Made by a program: the position numbers and the translations under genes. DNA of 64,000 nucleotides from Microglena sp. YARC. Lineage: Eukaryota; Chlorophyta; Chlorophyceae; Chlamydomonadales; Chlamydomonadaceae. The notes below the pieces were generated by a model. That model worked only from the letters and a program-made list of their open reading frames with translations. It was not told where the DNA came from and ran no database searches. This document shows positions 23,437-35,366 of this stretch, in pieces (the first letter of the stretch is position 1; every line of letters starts with the position of its first letter). Location of the stretch: positions 40,285,974 to 40,349,973 of the forward strand of contig CM039464.1 of NCBI GenBank assembly GCA_022414725.1, written 5' to 3'.

Positions 23437-24941
23437 AATGTAATCTACGTTACAGCGCAGAAGTGCGGATTCAGTTTGCTGCAAGCGCAAACAGTTGAGT
23501 CGATTTGAGATCGAGGCGCAGAATTGAGGTCCTTCGGACGAATCTGACGGACCTGAAGGACGCGGACAATTGCAGATACGAGGTAAATCAATTGGAGAGC
23601 TATGAATAGAGCGCGAACAATGAGACCCTTCTGAAATGCAAGACGTGGGCAGGCGAAAGGACAGTAACTCCAGCAGACGCAAACTGCCAACTGTTCACTC
23701 TGGAACCCTCCACTACTTCGAGCAAACAGCGAGCACCAGCAACGCTCTGAAATGTAGGACGTTCGACTCGCGATACAAAATGTCCACGCTTAACGTCGAA
23801 AATCCAGACGTTGGCTCACCTTCACCCCAAAACGCGCCCCCAGCCCGCAAGGCGTTCGTTCACCTCACACCTCGGTACCCTGCTCACAACCATTGTCTCA
23901 CAACCCAACCCACAACCCGCTCCCAACGTCAAAAATCAGACGTTCCGGCTTGCCAGTCCTAAGCATTCTCCAACCTCAAGTTTGCAGATGCCGTCAAACG
24001 CTCCGAAATCCGACTTGTTTTCCGGCAGAGGGCAGCGGACGTTGCTGCCGGACTTTGACCCCCAGCTACCCCAGCCTTACTCGTCAAGCTGCTGTAAGAA
24101 AATGACTCGAGACGCATGCTGTATGATACGCGGATTTAAATTGTAACCGACACCGCCAGCTTCTCGAGACCTCCCTCGGGCCCGCGTGGGGGGACCCTCA
24201 CAAACTGACAAGTGCGAAACCATTTAGAAATCGAAGATAGGATTTAAAAGTGACAGTGGCGCAGCAGACTCGCCCCGGTACTGCGCACCACATTCTTCTT
24301 CCAGCGCAAATTATCCTTCATATTTCCAGCCCTCCACACATATGCACAGCCAAATATCTTAAACAATCTTTTAGCTCCTGCGACATCTTCCCGAAGGCCT
24401 TCAACATTCGCAAGTCACCGACAGCGCTGATGATCTTTCGCCTCCCACTTACCAAAATCCCTAATATGTGCAATACATCGCTGCCTTACCTGTCCACCCT
24501 CTCATGATGCTGCCTGACGCGAAAAGAATATCGCCCCTCGTTTCTTGCAAAAACCTTCTGGGAGTTTCTCCCGTGCGGTTCTGCATTCGGCCAAGCTCAC
24601 CTTCCCTTATACATGCTCGGATATGTCTACGCCTTTCCTCGTAACTAGCCACCCCTCCATGCATCACCCCAGGAACCCTCAAGTTCCGTTTTTCTGCCCA
24701 TTTACTGGAAGCCGCCCCACTCCTCGCTGGCGTAAACCCGATGCAACACACTCTCGCCGTCAGTCAAGCGAAAACAGAGCAAATACAGCGCCTCAGCCCC
24801 CTTCTCCTCTGCCCGTTCTATCCCAAATTCCTTGCTGGACTGCAGCCCTTCCAGTGCCTCTTCCTATAGCTGTCTAACCCTTCATCCCCTCGAGCCCTCC
24901 TGTCCCCCAGTCGAGTTCTGACCACCCTTCCTACCGCCTAT
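23437..24941. other. No gene recognised
   Basis: About 1.5 kb with short overlapping frames on both strands (longest 111 codons) and no motif I recognise. It may contain upstream exons of the ankyrin gene displaced by the LTR element, or 5' sequence of the proline-rich gene that follows. Confidence 0.5.
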
Positions 24942-25361
24942 TTGCTACCTGCTCGAAACAATGCGACGCCCTATTGTTTTTCGATATTTCTGCTCTCCGC
25001 GATACTTCTGGCAGCTCCTGAGGCCGATTGCCGTCGTCGTCGTCAAAAAAAGAAGATCGTACCCAATAGCTTCCCTGGGTCCCCGGCCAACCCTGCTTCA
25101 CGCCCCCTGACGTTCGCCTGTACAACCCCCCACTACCTGAGCGCGCGCCGCGCAACCTGACAGCCCCCTTGATAACCGGAGATGCCCACGCCACCTGGCA
25201 CTTCCCTCTGGCACCTGCTGGTTGCCCCTTCTCCTCACCTGTGAAGTCCCCTCCTCCCCCCCTCCCATCCCTCCAGACCCCCAAGTCCCCAGGAAATGAC
25301 TCCACTCCACGCGGACGAGCCCCCTTAGGTGAGCGCTCCGCATGTATGTATGTTACACGTC

Positions 25362-25447
25362 CAGGGGTAGCCAATAGGCTATAGGGAACTTGCCCAGCTT
25401 CGGTATCAGGAGGGGCTAAAGCAAAACATACGGGAGTCAGATCCCTG
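25362..25447 (+). repeat. Small dispersed element F, copy 1
   Basis: Begins CAGGGGTAGCCAATAGGC and ends near CCCTG, inside the first intron of the proline-rich gene model. Related copies lie at 27,717-27,835 and 61,008-61,121. The CAGGG...CCCTG ends suggest a non-autonomous DNA transposon, but I found no clean target duplication. Confidence 0.45.
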
Positions 25448-25719
25448 CATGATTCCATCAGTGGCTATGTGAGCTGTCAAACTCTCACATTCGAAATCTC
25501 CAAACTGAGGTTTACTAATTGACCATACACATACACACACGAAGAAGACGCAGTCTGACCCACTGCAGCGCCCTTTCTTCCACCCCTCCCACAATGCACC
25601 CTTTCCTGCAACCCTCACCTGCATTCCTCCACCCACCATGCACCCTTTCAAGCCAAATAAAAAGGAGCCGTAGAATCCCAAATTTGCAGTGCCACCCTTG
25701 CACCACACTGCACCTCTCG

Positions 25720-25990
25720 CACGCACACAAACAAGGACACAGGGTAAACATTATCTCCCTACCCACACTCACACCACCGTGCCCTAACCTTGCAGGGCCT
25801 TCCTCCTCAACAACTCCCCCTCGATGCTGTTCTCTCACACACACACAAACAAGGACGCACATCCTCTTCCCACACCCCACCCTCAACCCACTGCCCCTCC
25901 CTTCCCACTTCACACCACCGTGCCCCTAACCTCGTAGGGCTTTCTTCCTCAACAACTTTGCCCTCGATGTTGCAAGCGACGTCGCAGCTT
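25720..25990 (+). repeat. Tandem duplication of intron end plus exon 2 start
   Basis: The block from 'cacacaaacaagga' through the acceptor 'ccgtgcccctaacctcgtag' into 'ttcctcaacaact' is present twice (about 25,725-25,835 and 25,845-25,985). Only the second copy continues into open coding sequence. Confidence 0.65.
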
Positions 25991-26426
25991 TCACAGCAGA
26001 CGTGCGCAGAGCCATCGCCCGGCCTTCCTCATCCCCGAGGGCCGCGAGCCCCTCTCGAGGGTGTCTTCGTCCGAAGCCCCCAGGGCCGTCACCTCTGAAG
26101 ACATCAACCCTGACAGCCCTGCTGAGATGGCCTACCTGCAAGCTACTGTTGTTGACTTCGACACCGACTACCCTATAGTGCTCGGTATCCCAGGTTATGT
26201 ATCTGTGTTGTTGTTATGTATATACTAGTACATTGCCCATGTGGCCGTTGGCCTCCCCCCCCCACCCCACCCCACCCACCCCACCCCACCCGGATCCTGT
26301 GGCCTGCTCAGGGTTACAGAAGGGGTCAGAACCTTGTATCTATCCCCCCCCATCCCCCCACCCCACCCCACACACACATCCCAGGTAAGTATCTGCGTTG
26401 CTGTATCTGCGTAGTTGTTATGTATG

Positions 26427-26614
26427 TAGGGATAGGCAATATGATAGCATATGATTTCATGTCATCATACGATGTCATATGATGCCGGCGGTCTGACTAG
26501 GTAACTTTGGCCTGGGGCATCATATCATCTGATATTAAATCATATGATTTTTGCATGATATCATATGATATAATACTCGTCTTTGGTCAGCATCGTATGA
26601 TTTGCTGTTCCCTG
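26427..26614 (+). mobile_element. hAT-like non-autonomous element hATN-3, copy 1
   Basis: Palindromic 188 bp element full of ATCATATGAT, with ends TAGGGATAGGC and GTTCCCTG. It lies in an intron within a TATG microsatellite. The flanks TATGTATG match but are uninformative there. Other copies at 50,469 and 62,772 have convincing 8-bp duplications. Confidence 0.65.
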
Positions 26615-26619
26615 TATGT

Positions 26620-26935
26620 ATGTATGTTCTTATGAATCTGAACTGTTGTTGTGTATGTATGTTCTTATGAATCTGCACTGTTGTTGTTGTGTGTGTATGT
26701 ATGTATGTTCTTATGAATCTGCACTGTTGTTGTTGTGTATGTATGTATGTATGTATGTATGTATGTACTTATGAATCTGCACTGTTGTTGTTGTGTATGT
26801 ATGTATGTACTTATGAATCTGCACTGTTGTTGTGTATGTATGTATGTACTTATGAATCTGCACTGTTGTTGTTGTGTATGTATGTATGTATGTTCTTATG
26901 AATCTGCACTGTTGTTATGTATGTATGCATGTTGT
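26620..26935 (+). repeat. TATG-rich minisatellite, about seven units
   Basis: Units of 38-57 bp with the core cttatgaatctgcactgttg followed by (TATG)n. Located in the presumed large intron of the proline-rich gene. Short frames with Cys/Tyr/Met repeats are an artefact of this array. Confidence 0.9.
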
Positions 26936-27099
26936 GTAGTTTCAACGGGAGCACTCCAGGATGTAATCATTTTTGTAAGGCTCGCGTTGCACTGCTCACC
27001 GTGTATTCAGCCTATTCAAATGTTTGTATGTAATTACAGTCCTTATGTATGTAAGTTGTCGGTACAGTTCTCAGGGCTATCCAGTTATGCGTCGTAGAC

Positions 27100-27655
27100 A
27101 GGGGTAGACCAGATTTGTGTCCCCCCTACCTATCCTGATCCTGTCCTGATCCTGATCCCCCAGGACCCTGTTATGGCCGAAAGTCTGCTATCTGAGACCC
27201 AAAACCGCTACCCAGTACCCAAATCCAAAAATCCGCAACCCAACTCGACCCCCCAGTAGACAGTCCAGGGGTGGCCAGGTAAGGGATAGACAGGGGTAGA
27301 CCTGAGATTTGTGCCCCCTCTACCTATCTTGATTGCTACCCCAGACCCTGTTTTGGCCGAAAATGTCTGCTATCTGAGACCCAAAACCGCTACCGCAGTA
27401 CCCCAAATGCCAAAAATTCCGCAAACCCAGGTCGACCCCCCAGTAAATTGAATCCGGTAGGCAGTTCAGGGTAGCAGGTGTAGACCAGATTTGTGTCCCA
27501 CTACCTATCCTGATCTCTACCTCAGGGACCCTGTTATGGCGGAATGTCCGCTATCTGAGGACCCAAATCGCTACCCAGTACCCAAATCAAAATATCTGCC
27601 AACCAGATCGACCCCCAGTAATTGAATCCGGTGGCTAGTCCAGGAGTAGCCAGTT
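27100..27655 (+). repeat. ~185-bp tandem repeat, three units
   Basis: Units start at about 27,104, 27,296 and 27,480 with GTAGACC...GATTTGTG and contain GACCCTGTT.TGGC and CTATCTGAG. Each ends near a 'ccaggggtagcca'-like box also found at the start of element F. Confidence 0.85.
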
Positions 27656-27716
27656 TATGTTAGGGGCAGCTATTATGTATGTTGTTACAGTTGGTTGGTT
27701 GTATGTCGTTGCAGTC

Positions 27717-27835
27717 CAGGGGTATTAGCCAATCTGGCTTAAGGGACTTGCCCCAATATTATATAAGGAAGGGCGAAAAGAAAAAGCACTGGTGAACTGA
27801 ACCCCAAATAATTGTTTTACCTGCGGAAAGCCCTG
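27717..27835 (+). repeat. Small dispersed element F, copy 2
   Basis: 119 bp from CAGGGGTATTAGCC to AAAGCCCTG, with the core 'gcactggtgaactgaacccc' shared with the inverted copy at 61,008-61,121. Confidence 0.55.
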
Positions 27836-27954
27836 AGTTTTTTGCTACAGTAATCAATTATCAATTACATGTGCGATTATCTTACATTATGATCCTTACG
27901 TGTACAAGACGCATGCCTTTCCCTATCACACACACAAACCAGCAAGCACAAAAA

Positions 27955-28180
27955 CTCCCCACCACCACCACCACCAATTGCAATTCTCCACTCCCCAAAT
28001 TGCAATTCTCCACCACTACCACCACCACTACCAATTACAATTCTCCACCACCTCCAAAACCACTCCCACCACCAACACTACCACCACCACTACCAATTGC
28101 AATTCTCCACCACCACTCTCACCACCAACACTACCAATTGCAATTCTCCACCATCACTCTCACCACTACCCAATTGCAAT
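27955..28180 (+). repeat. CAATTGCAATTCTCCACCAC tandem repeat
   Basis: Five to six units of CAATTGCAATTCTCCACCAC with CCA/CAC filler sit just upstream of the exon 3 acceptor. They form a long pyrimidine-rich lead-in to the splice site. Confidence 0.8.
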
Positions 28181-28859
28181 TCTCTTCGCAGGTAGCATCA
28201 AACGTGCTCAGCACATGGCGAGGCCCCCATCGCCGTGGTCCGCATCGGATCCTCGGAAAACAAGCTTTGCGACGGTGAAAAACTCCTTTTCAACTAGCAA
28301 TGCGTGGTTCTTCTACAAGTACAGCATCGTCGACATGCGCGGAGACCTCCTGACTGCACTGAGTCCTCCCCTCCTCCTTCTCCCTTTCCTCCACCTCCCC
28401 CACTTGCACCCTCTCCTCCTCCTCCTCCCTTCCCTCCTGGTTACCTGGACCCGGCCCAGCCTCCTGCTCCCCCCCATACCCTCCTCCTCCTCCCCCATAC
28501 CCCCCTGCATTCCCCCCTTCTCCTCTTCCTCCCAGCTACCCACCACCTCCCCCCTCTTACTCCCTCCCCTCCATTTCCCCCAAGTCCCTCCCCTCCTCCC
28601 CCTCCCCCTCCCGCCCCCGCTCCTCCCAGCCTCCCTCCCTTCCCCCCAGGCGTCAACTTCCCTGCATCGCTCCTCCCTGCTCCCCCTCCCTCTCCTTCCC
28701 TCCCCCCCCCTCTCCTTCCCCTCCCCCTCCTCCTCTCCCCTCCCCCTCCCTCTCCCCCCCTCCCCCAATGGCCGCCGTTCTCCACCTCCTTACCCCCTTT
28801 GCCCTCGGCGTATCCACCCATGTACCCAACCATCCCTCTCCGCCAGCTTATGCATCTCC

Positions 28860-29330
28860 TCCCCTTTACCCAAGCTACACCCCCCCACCAGCATATGCCT
28901 ACCCACCCATGTACTCAACCACTCTTCCTCCAGCTTATGCCTATCCACCCATGTACCCAACCATCCCTAACCCACCAGCCCATGCCTCTCCCCCTCCCTA
29001 CCCAAGCTACGCCTCCCCACCAGCCTACTCCTATCCACCCATGTACCCAACCATCTCCTACCCACCTGCATACTCATACCCACCCATTTACCCAACTATC
29101 TCCTACCCACCTGCCAACTCCTATCCACCCATTTACCCAACCATCTCCTACCCACCTGCCCAACTCCTATCCACCCATTTACCCAACCATCTCCTACCCA
29201 CCTGCCTACTCCTATCCACCCATGTACCCAGCCATCTCCTACCCACCTGCATCCTCATACCCACCATTTACCCAACTATCTCCTACCCACCTGCCTACTC
29301 CTATCCACCCACGTACCCAACCTCCCCAGC
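28860..29330 (+). repeat. 39-42 bp coding repeat (YPPMYPTISYPPAYS)
   Basis: Around ten in-frame units of 13-14 residues rich in Pro and Tyr lie at the C-terminus of the proline-rich model. Two compensating one-base changes (near 29,160 and 29,262) move the frame out and back. The repeat stays coherent through them, which argues for sequencing error rather than selection loss. Confidence 0.8.
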
Positions 29331-29343
29331 TTCATCAGCCTAA

Positions 29344-29937
29344 GGATCAACCAGAAGCATAACTATAACATTACCAGTCTAGTAGCACGGGTTAGACCGC
29401 GGCCTGTGAACGCAAGTGTCAACTAAACTTTGCGCTGAGACTTTCTTCTTTTGGGGTGCAAATCCCTTCAGCTCCCATTGCCCAGTTCAAGTCATTCCAG
29501 GCCCAATAAAAGGAGACCAAAGTTCCCCTAAATTTGAAGTGCTGTGTACAAACACTACCTGCCTCTACCACTATGCCTACCTGCCTCTACCACTATGCTA
29601 CTGCTTCTTTCCATTTCATCTGTATATACATCAATGTCCATAGTCGATTAATTCTAGTTTAAAGGTCTCAAGGTTTATGCTGCCTCAGGACTGTACAATT
29701 CTATTCCAATCAGATTTCTATCTCAAATCTGACAAGTTCAAACACGAAGTGAAATAGAACATTGCTTGAGTCCTACCTCTTGGGAACTTGTTTTCTGGTA
29801 TATTGTGCCAAAACCCACCATGATTCATTGATAGTTCTGGTCATGGAAGCTAGGTAGCTGGCTAGCAACTTGACCAATAACGTTTGTAATCATAATATGC
29901 TGCCAGATGCCCACCTACTGCTGATCTATATATATGT
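29344..29937. other. 3' flank of the proline-rich gene; no further gene seen
   Basis: Contains AATAAA at about 29,505, a possible polyadenylation signal 160 bp after the stop. A similar AATAAAA-GGAG context occurs at 25,657. The rest is unique sequence without recognisable coding. Confidence 0.4.
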
Positions 29938-30052
29938 CAGGGCAGGTACCAGCGATGGTAGCTTGGTCCAGTTGAGGTAGGAGACCGCTACCCCACCCGG
30001 GTACGACAGGCTCCCTTAACACCATGCCCCACCAGGCGTTATCATTACCTAA
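29938..30052 (+). mobile_element. SINE-A, 5'-truncated (copy 2)
   Basis: Starts in the middle of the family ('gatggtagcttggtccagtt') and ends with 'ccccaccaggcgttatcatt'. It lacks the tRNA-like head present at 45,420 and 49,080. Confidence 0.7.
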
Positions 30053-30227
30053 GGGCAGGTCCCCCTCAGCCTCTCGAGCCTGCTTACATAACTTCAGCCA
30101 GCAATTTGCTGCTCGCCGTCTTAGTAAAAAAGTATGATGACCAGGAAAATGTAAACGCGAACAAATCACTCTTTCATTTGTTCTCCTCTTCTACTGAAGT
30201 ATAAAAATAGTAAAATGAGTTATATGC

Positions 30228-30417
30228 AGCGTCACAAGCGACGTTGCAAATTGGCGGATAGTTTTTCGCGACGGAGCGACAGGTGACAACGGAAGCGCTG
30301 AAAGCGAGTTGGCTGACGGGCCAGGCTTTTATCTCGGTCGATCACACAGACGGACAAATGGGTAAGCCTGGGGGCTCCCGCCCCCTTGAGGAGGGGGCTC
30401 CGCCCAAAACTACCGGT
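30228..30417 (+). mobile_element. SINE-like family B, copy 1
   Basis: Opens with the palindrome gcgtcacaagcgacg, continues 'attggcgga', 'tggctgacg', 'ggacaaatgggt' and closes with GGGGGCTCC...GGGGGCTCCGCC. Further copies lie at 44,978, 61,963 and 63,610. Confidence 0.7.
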
Positions 30418-30697
30418 AATCATACCTATCAAAAAAGACTTTATCCAGTCTCTTCATACATTCATGGATGAATATACGAAGCTTCTCTCGACCTTCAACT
30501 TCTGGATTGCACACCAGGTAAATGTAGAGAATAATTTTGCTCTCTGATTGGAAAATCAGGTTAAGATACTTTCTTCTCGAATTCAGTAAGGCTTCGTCAG
30601 TACTCAGTAGTTCAGTACATTCAAGGACCACAATGTGTTCATCTTGAACTGTTCCATAATCACTAAGGTGACACACTCGATCCTTCCAAGGAAACAA
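30410..30697 (-). pseudogene. C-terminal fragment of a different LINE polyprotein
   Basis: A 95-codon minus frame reads RVCHLSDYGTVQDEHIVVLEC and later RIFIHECMKRLD. This is the zinc-knuckle tail (C...C....E.H....C followed by a helical FIHECM segment) seen at the end of many LINE ORF2 proteins. One knuckle Cys is replaced by Ser. The fragment has no adjoining RT, so it is a 5'-truncated relic unrelated to copies A-C. Confidence 0.55.
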
Positions 30698-30774
30698 TTG
30701 GACGTTTCCATCTATCTGTTTCCATCTTTAGGTAGAGGGAGGACCGAGGGAGGAAGTCATAAATTTATACATAT

Positions 30775-31020
30775 TACGCACCACCGAACACCATCAACCC
30801 AGGGGGGCGGGGGGGCACCAGTACTAACAACAGAGCAGAACTAGTGGCAATTCACCAAGCCATTATTAACATTACATACGATACCAACCTCACCCTCCAC
30901 ACCGACAGTCTCTGCTCACTTCAACTCAATAAAAAAATGATACACGATCCCACCACAGCCACACGCTCCCTACATGCTGAACTATTACATTCAATCCAAT
31001 CCCACCTTATTCAACGTATT
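30775..31020 (+). pseudogene. Divergent RNase H fragment inserted in a flanking module
   Basis: Encodes NNRAELVAIHQAI and LTLHTDSLCSLQLNKKM, clearly the same RNase H as the main LINE but with many silent changes, so it comes from a related subfamily. It starts after 'ttacgcaccacc' and ends at 'cgtatt', directly joined to 'atctgtagggcgcg' of the flanking module. It thus replaces about 120 bp present in the other modules. Confidence 0.75.
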
Positions 31021-32780
31021 ATCTGTAGGGCGCGTATCTGATGACTTGGTGCTATAGCAAAATAAAATATGATTGGAGAATATGACATTTTCCACTTCGT
31101 TCCGGTTAACTGGTTTCAAAGGTCCCACACCTCCATGTAAATTGGTGGCCAGAGATTCATCCTGGGGATCTTTCAAGGAGTACAACGTCGCTAGGGAAGT
31201 TACACTCCCATGTCATTCTGAGGCTAGATAAAAGTGCATGAAAAGCGGATGAAAAGCATCTAATGTTTTTCAAGTTAGGGGGTTCACAACACAGGAGGTG
31301 GGACCCCTTACACCAAACCCCTTACAACAAACCAGCGCCTCGATGTGCCCCCTGTCTCCAACCTGAAATCATGGGGTTTTTATGTCCAAACTCGTTTTTT
31401 TACTCTTGTCTGTAGCTTTTTTTTTTTTTTTTTTGAACCATATGTCCATATCTAACCTTACACGAAGTCTTGGGACGAACTAAAAATGTTTAGTTGCTCT
31501 CTCATCCGAATTTCTTCCTCACGTATCTGAATCCATTCAATCATTACAATGTCACAATATTGTTTACCATAGGGATCTGGGAGAGACGAGAATAACCAAA
31601 AACAACTGCAGCAGGTTTGGTCCTTCCTCCTGTCATTTACTCCATTTCTGCATGGCAAGGGCCAGGTGGTAATAATGTATACAAGGCGATCGTAGTCTCA
31701 ACGTGATGTACCCTTGAGCTATATATCGCTTCATCTCAACTCATGCACCAACTGGTCCGCGAGTCCGTACAGAAACATCAATGATTGTATGAAGATATTG
31801 GATCAAATATATTTTAATAATAATGCTTTGCTTATGTTACTGTCAAAGACGGACGGCAACCAGCCTTTAAGGCTGGAGCCATGTAACCAAGTTCAAGTCC
31901 AAGTACAAAAATATATCAATATGACACCTCCATACACACAAGTGTTGGCCACTCATCCCTGCCGGCGAGGGGCTCGACTTATGTATCATCCTCTATGGTA
32001 CATACACACACGACTACAACCAGCACATCAATCTTGTGCCACACAAACACATACACACTTCCACACTCACACTTCCACGCTCACACTTACACTAATACAC
32101 ACAAACACACACACGACGAACGGAGTTCACAGGCTGACATATATATCATGATAGCAGCAGCATAATCACCACCACAATCAGCATCAGCTAGGACCACACC
32201 AGCAGCAGCGCTACCAGCAGCTAGGGCTGCTCCCCAATACCACAATGATAGAAGCAGCAGCAGCAGTATCTAGGGCTACATCTACCAGCAGCAGCACCAT
32301 CACCAGCTAGGGCCACACTAGCAGCAGCAGCTGCAGCAGCTAGGGCTGCAAGCAATATGAAATTTTGTAATCAGGGGGTTACATCTTTCCCTTCTTTCCC
32401 TTTTTGCCCATCTCAGGACAGGAGTGGGTGTGGGTGCCGCACAGCTTCTTCATCGTAGGAAGCAGCACCACCAGCAGCAGCTACGGCTACACGAGCAGCA
32501 GCAGCAGCACCACCAGCACTAACAGCTAGGGCTACCAGCCATATGTAATTTTGGTACCAAGGGTTTACTTCTTTCCCTTCTTTCCCTTCTTGCCAGTCTC
32601 AAACCACCTCAACAGGGGGCGGGTGTGGTGCCGCCGCACAGCAAGGCTTCTTCACATTCTTCAGCTTAGGTAGTCCAACAAAAGCTGGGGGAAGAGGGAT
32701 GGGATGGGATGGGGTGGGGTGAGAAGAGGGATGGGTGAGGTGGGGTGGGGTGGGTTGGCGTCGGGTGAGGTGGGAACATG
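31021..32780 (+). repeat. LINE-flanking module, copy 3
   Basis: Matches 13,310-14,861 and 41,815-43,450. It includes the T run at 31,418, the CAG-rich part and the G-rich minisatellite at 32,695-32,775 leading straight into LINE copy C. Confidence 0.85.
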
Positions 32781-35366
32781 AGTGGGATCTAGAACGTTGC
32801 TATTCCAACAAACTAACCGGTAACTACACAATCCCTTTAGTCAACTTTTACCTGGCTAACAAGAAATCTCACTTAGGCTCTCTCACTGGCCACAGGAACT
32901 CACAAACATATATTTCCATCCCATTCTCCCCCTACTACACCAACAACTGAAGACACATCTGAGAACTATTCTGCAGGAGATATGCCTGGCAGCACTAAAC
33001 AGCACATCTTATCTCGGCTTCCTCCCAGCTGCACAAGGTTTATCCTCCACTACAACTGTGGATATGGACATGCTACAACCATTAAGCAAATTACTGGTAA
33101 GTGGTGGGACATGAACTCTGAACACAACGGCCCTAGTCTTCTCCACTCACAAGATTGGATACAACTCCAAGGGCACATCTACACTCTTACCAAAACATCA
33201 CCCTCCTTCCTTTCACACCCTTTTCAACCAGAAATTAACCACACACCAGGCCACCCTACTAGGGAGACTGTTGACATGATCTCCCCTACTAGTAACACCA
33301 CACCCACTCACAACCGTCCTGACTCTCCCCACAGTATGGACCACATAACTTCCCCATGGCCTGCAGAACTCACAGATCACAACTTACCAGATCAGGATAA
33401 CTCCTCAGATCTAACTTTCTCTGATCTCCTAGACTTCACCCTATCAGATCAAGAAGATCCCATAGACTCCCCCTCTTTAAATCAAAAAGACCCCACAGAA
33501 ACTATTTACTTAGTCTCTGACGATGAGGAACCTCCCAGATTAAAACAAAAAACATCTCCTACAAAGAAAAATAATTTAACTACCAAACGATTACACCCCT
33601 GCACACACCAGATGCACAACACACCTCTCCCTATACCTAGCAAAGTTGTCCTTCCTGACTTCACTAAGTTTCGCCAATGCAGAATTTTTGGGGCAGAACC
33701 TCCTACAAAGAAACCTGCTCCTTCCAGACTCACCACCAAAACTCTTCCAAAGAAAAGAATTAAAATTACTCATACTACTTCATATCCTGTTCAACAACAG
33801 CAAACTGCACTCTATCTCACTAACATTATCACCTCCAACTGCAGAGGCATTTTCTCATCCTGGGAAACACTCTATGACCATATTCGAACTAATGAGCCAG
33901 ACATTGCTATTCTCACCGAAACAAAACTCACCTCCAACAATACAGGCATAATTAATATGATCAAACAAGACCTCTCTGACTACCACTTTCATCACAGCAG
34001 CAAAACCATTAAGCAAGCTACCAATGCAGACAACATTGTTACCCGCTCAGCTGGAGTCATCACACTTATCAAAAAGACTCTTACTGCACACCTAATTAAA
34101 CATGAAATCCCTACTGACATAGCTGGTCATCTCACTCATCAAACTATTAACAACATCACTCACATCCTAGGTGTCTACATGCCCTGCAATGATCCTGCCA
34201 AAAGAGCCCGCATCTATGAACACATCCACTACATCATATCCCAGAACCCCTCTCACCACTATATTGCAGGGGGAGACTGGAATGCAGCTTACTACCTTAC
34301 TGATAGAAGCAACACAGTCCATCACCTGGAGGACCAGCCTCACTACCAGCATCTTAATAAATATTCAATTCACATCCAACCATCTCCACGTCCCCATACT
34401 TATTCAGACAACACCTCCTACCAGCAGCAGGATAGATGACATCATTCTCATCAACCCTCCACCTGCAACCATTGGTGACAGAAACCACACACCAAATGGG
34501 AGACACACTTGACCACTTGACCCTGGAACAACATATTACCTCCTCTCTCTTTCCACCTCCCAACCTGGACACACCACCTCACAATCCAACACCCCAACTG
34601 CAACTCCCTCTCAAGCAACAGGACATGGCCAAAGCCAAAGAGGCAATCTCAAATAAATTTCTCCATCAATTTCAACACAGCCACATCAACATAAATAAAG
34701 CCTGGACTATAGCACAAACTTTACTGGGAGAAGATAAAACATCTGCACACATCCAATCTATTAGACAAGAACTCACAGCCACCATGCCAGAAAATCTTAA
34801 CAGCATGGCAGATCATCTCATGATCACTTTACACCAAGCTCTTTCCATCATGACTGACATCTGCCCCATTAAGTCTAGCACACCAGGCATTTTTTTTGCC
34901 CAAACAAACTGCTAAAACTTACAGACGTCTTAACTACCATATTAAACACATTAAAGCACTTCGAACAGCCTCCACCCACCTTGACCAACAACAATACATG
35001 GAGCTCAGAAGCACACCTCATACGGCAGGTACATACTCACCTACCACTAAAATCAAAATACAACACCACCTACAAAACCTACTCCTCCCTGACTACTGCC
35101 TCTCTCTAACTGCTGATATTCAACAAAGTATTACAGAACTACGTCACATGCAGGCTGCACTCAAAGAGGAGAGAGCAACTGCCTCCATCAAGAAATTCAG
35201 ACGCCGCCTCAGCACACAGGCACGACAAACTCACAGGTATATTTTCTCTCCTGAAAACTACACACACACACCCACTGCCCTAATGGACGCATCCTCGAAC
35301 ACACTTAGCACCAGTACCCAGGGTCTCCTGGAAGTTTTGACCAAACACATGGGTAAACTTATGTCA

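Larger units (their letters stand above)
24942..29343 (+). pseudogene. Secreted proline-rich (matrix glycoprotein-like) gene, spliced model with frame breaks
   Basis: Candidate three-exon gene. Exon 1 (24,942-25,328) begins with a signal peptide (CFSIFLLSAILLAAPEADC), then a basic RRRRQKKK segment. After a frame change it reads LITGDAHATWHFPLAPAGC and SPPPPLPS, ending at a GTGAGC donor. Exon 2 (25,938-26,193) follows a pyrimidine-rich acceptor and reads FFLNNFALDVASDVAAFTAD, then EDINPDSPAEMAYLQ and TVVDFDTDYP, ending at a GT donor. Exon 3 (28,192-29,343) starts after TTCGCAG in matching phase, reads SNAWFFYKYSIVDMRGDLL, then PPPP-rich sequence and YPPMYPTISYPPAYS repeats. One-base shifts lie in exons 1, 2 and 3, and the exon 1-2 phase does not reconcile. 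The style is that of algal hydroxyproline-rich wall proteins. I cannot name the family. Confidence 0.4.

Noticed and set aside
25515..25929. Frames of 130-136 codons on both strands
   Set aside because: They lie in a CA/CC-rich intron-like stretch with an internal duplication. No motif, and they shadow each other.
26689..27097. Cys/Tyr/Met repeat frames of 70-120 codons
   Set aside because: They are produced by the TATG minisatellite in the presumed intron.
28313..28833. Gly/Arg/Glu-rich minus-strand frames
   Set aside because: They are the antisense of the CCT/CCC-rich proline codons in the plus-strand gene model.
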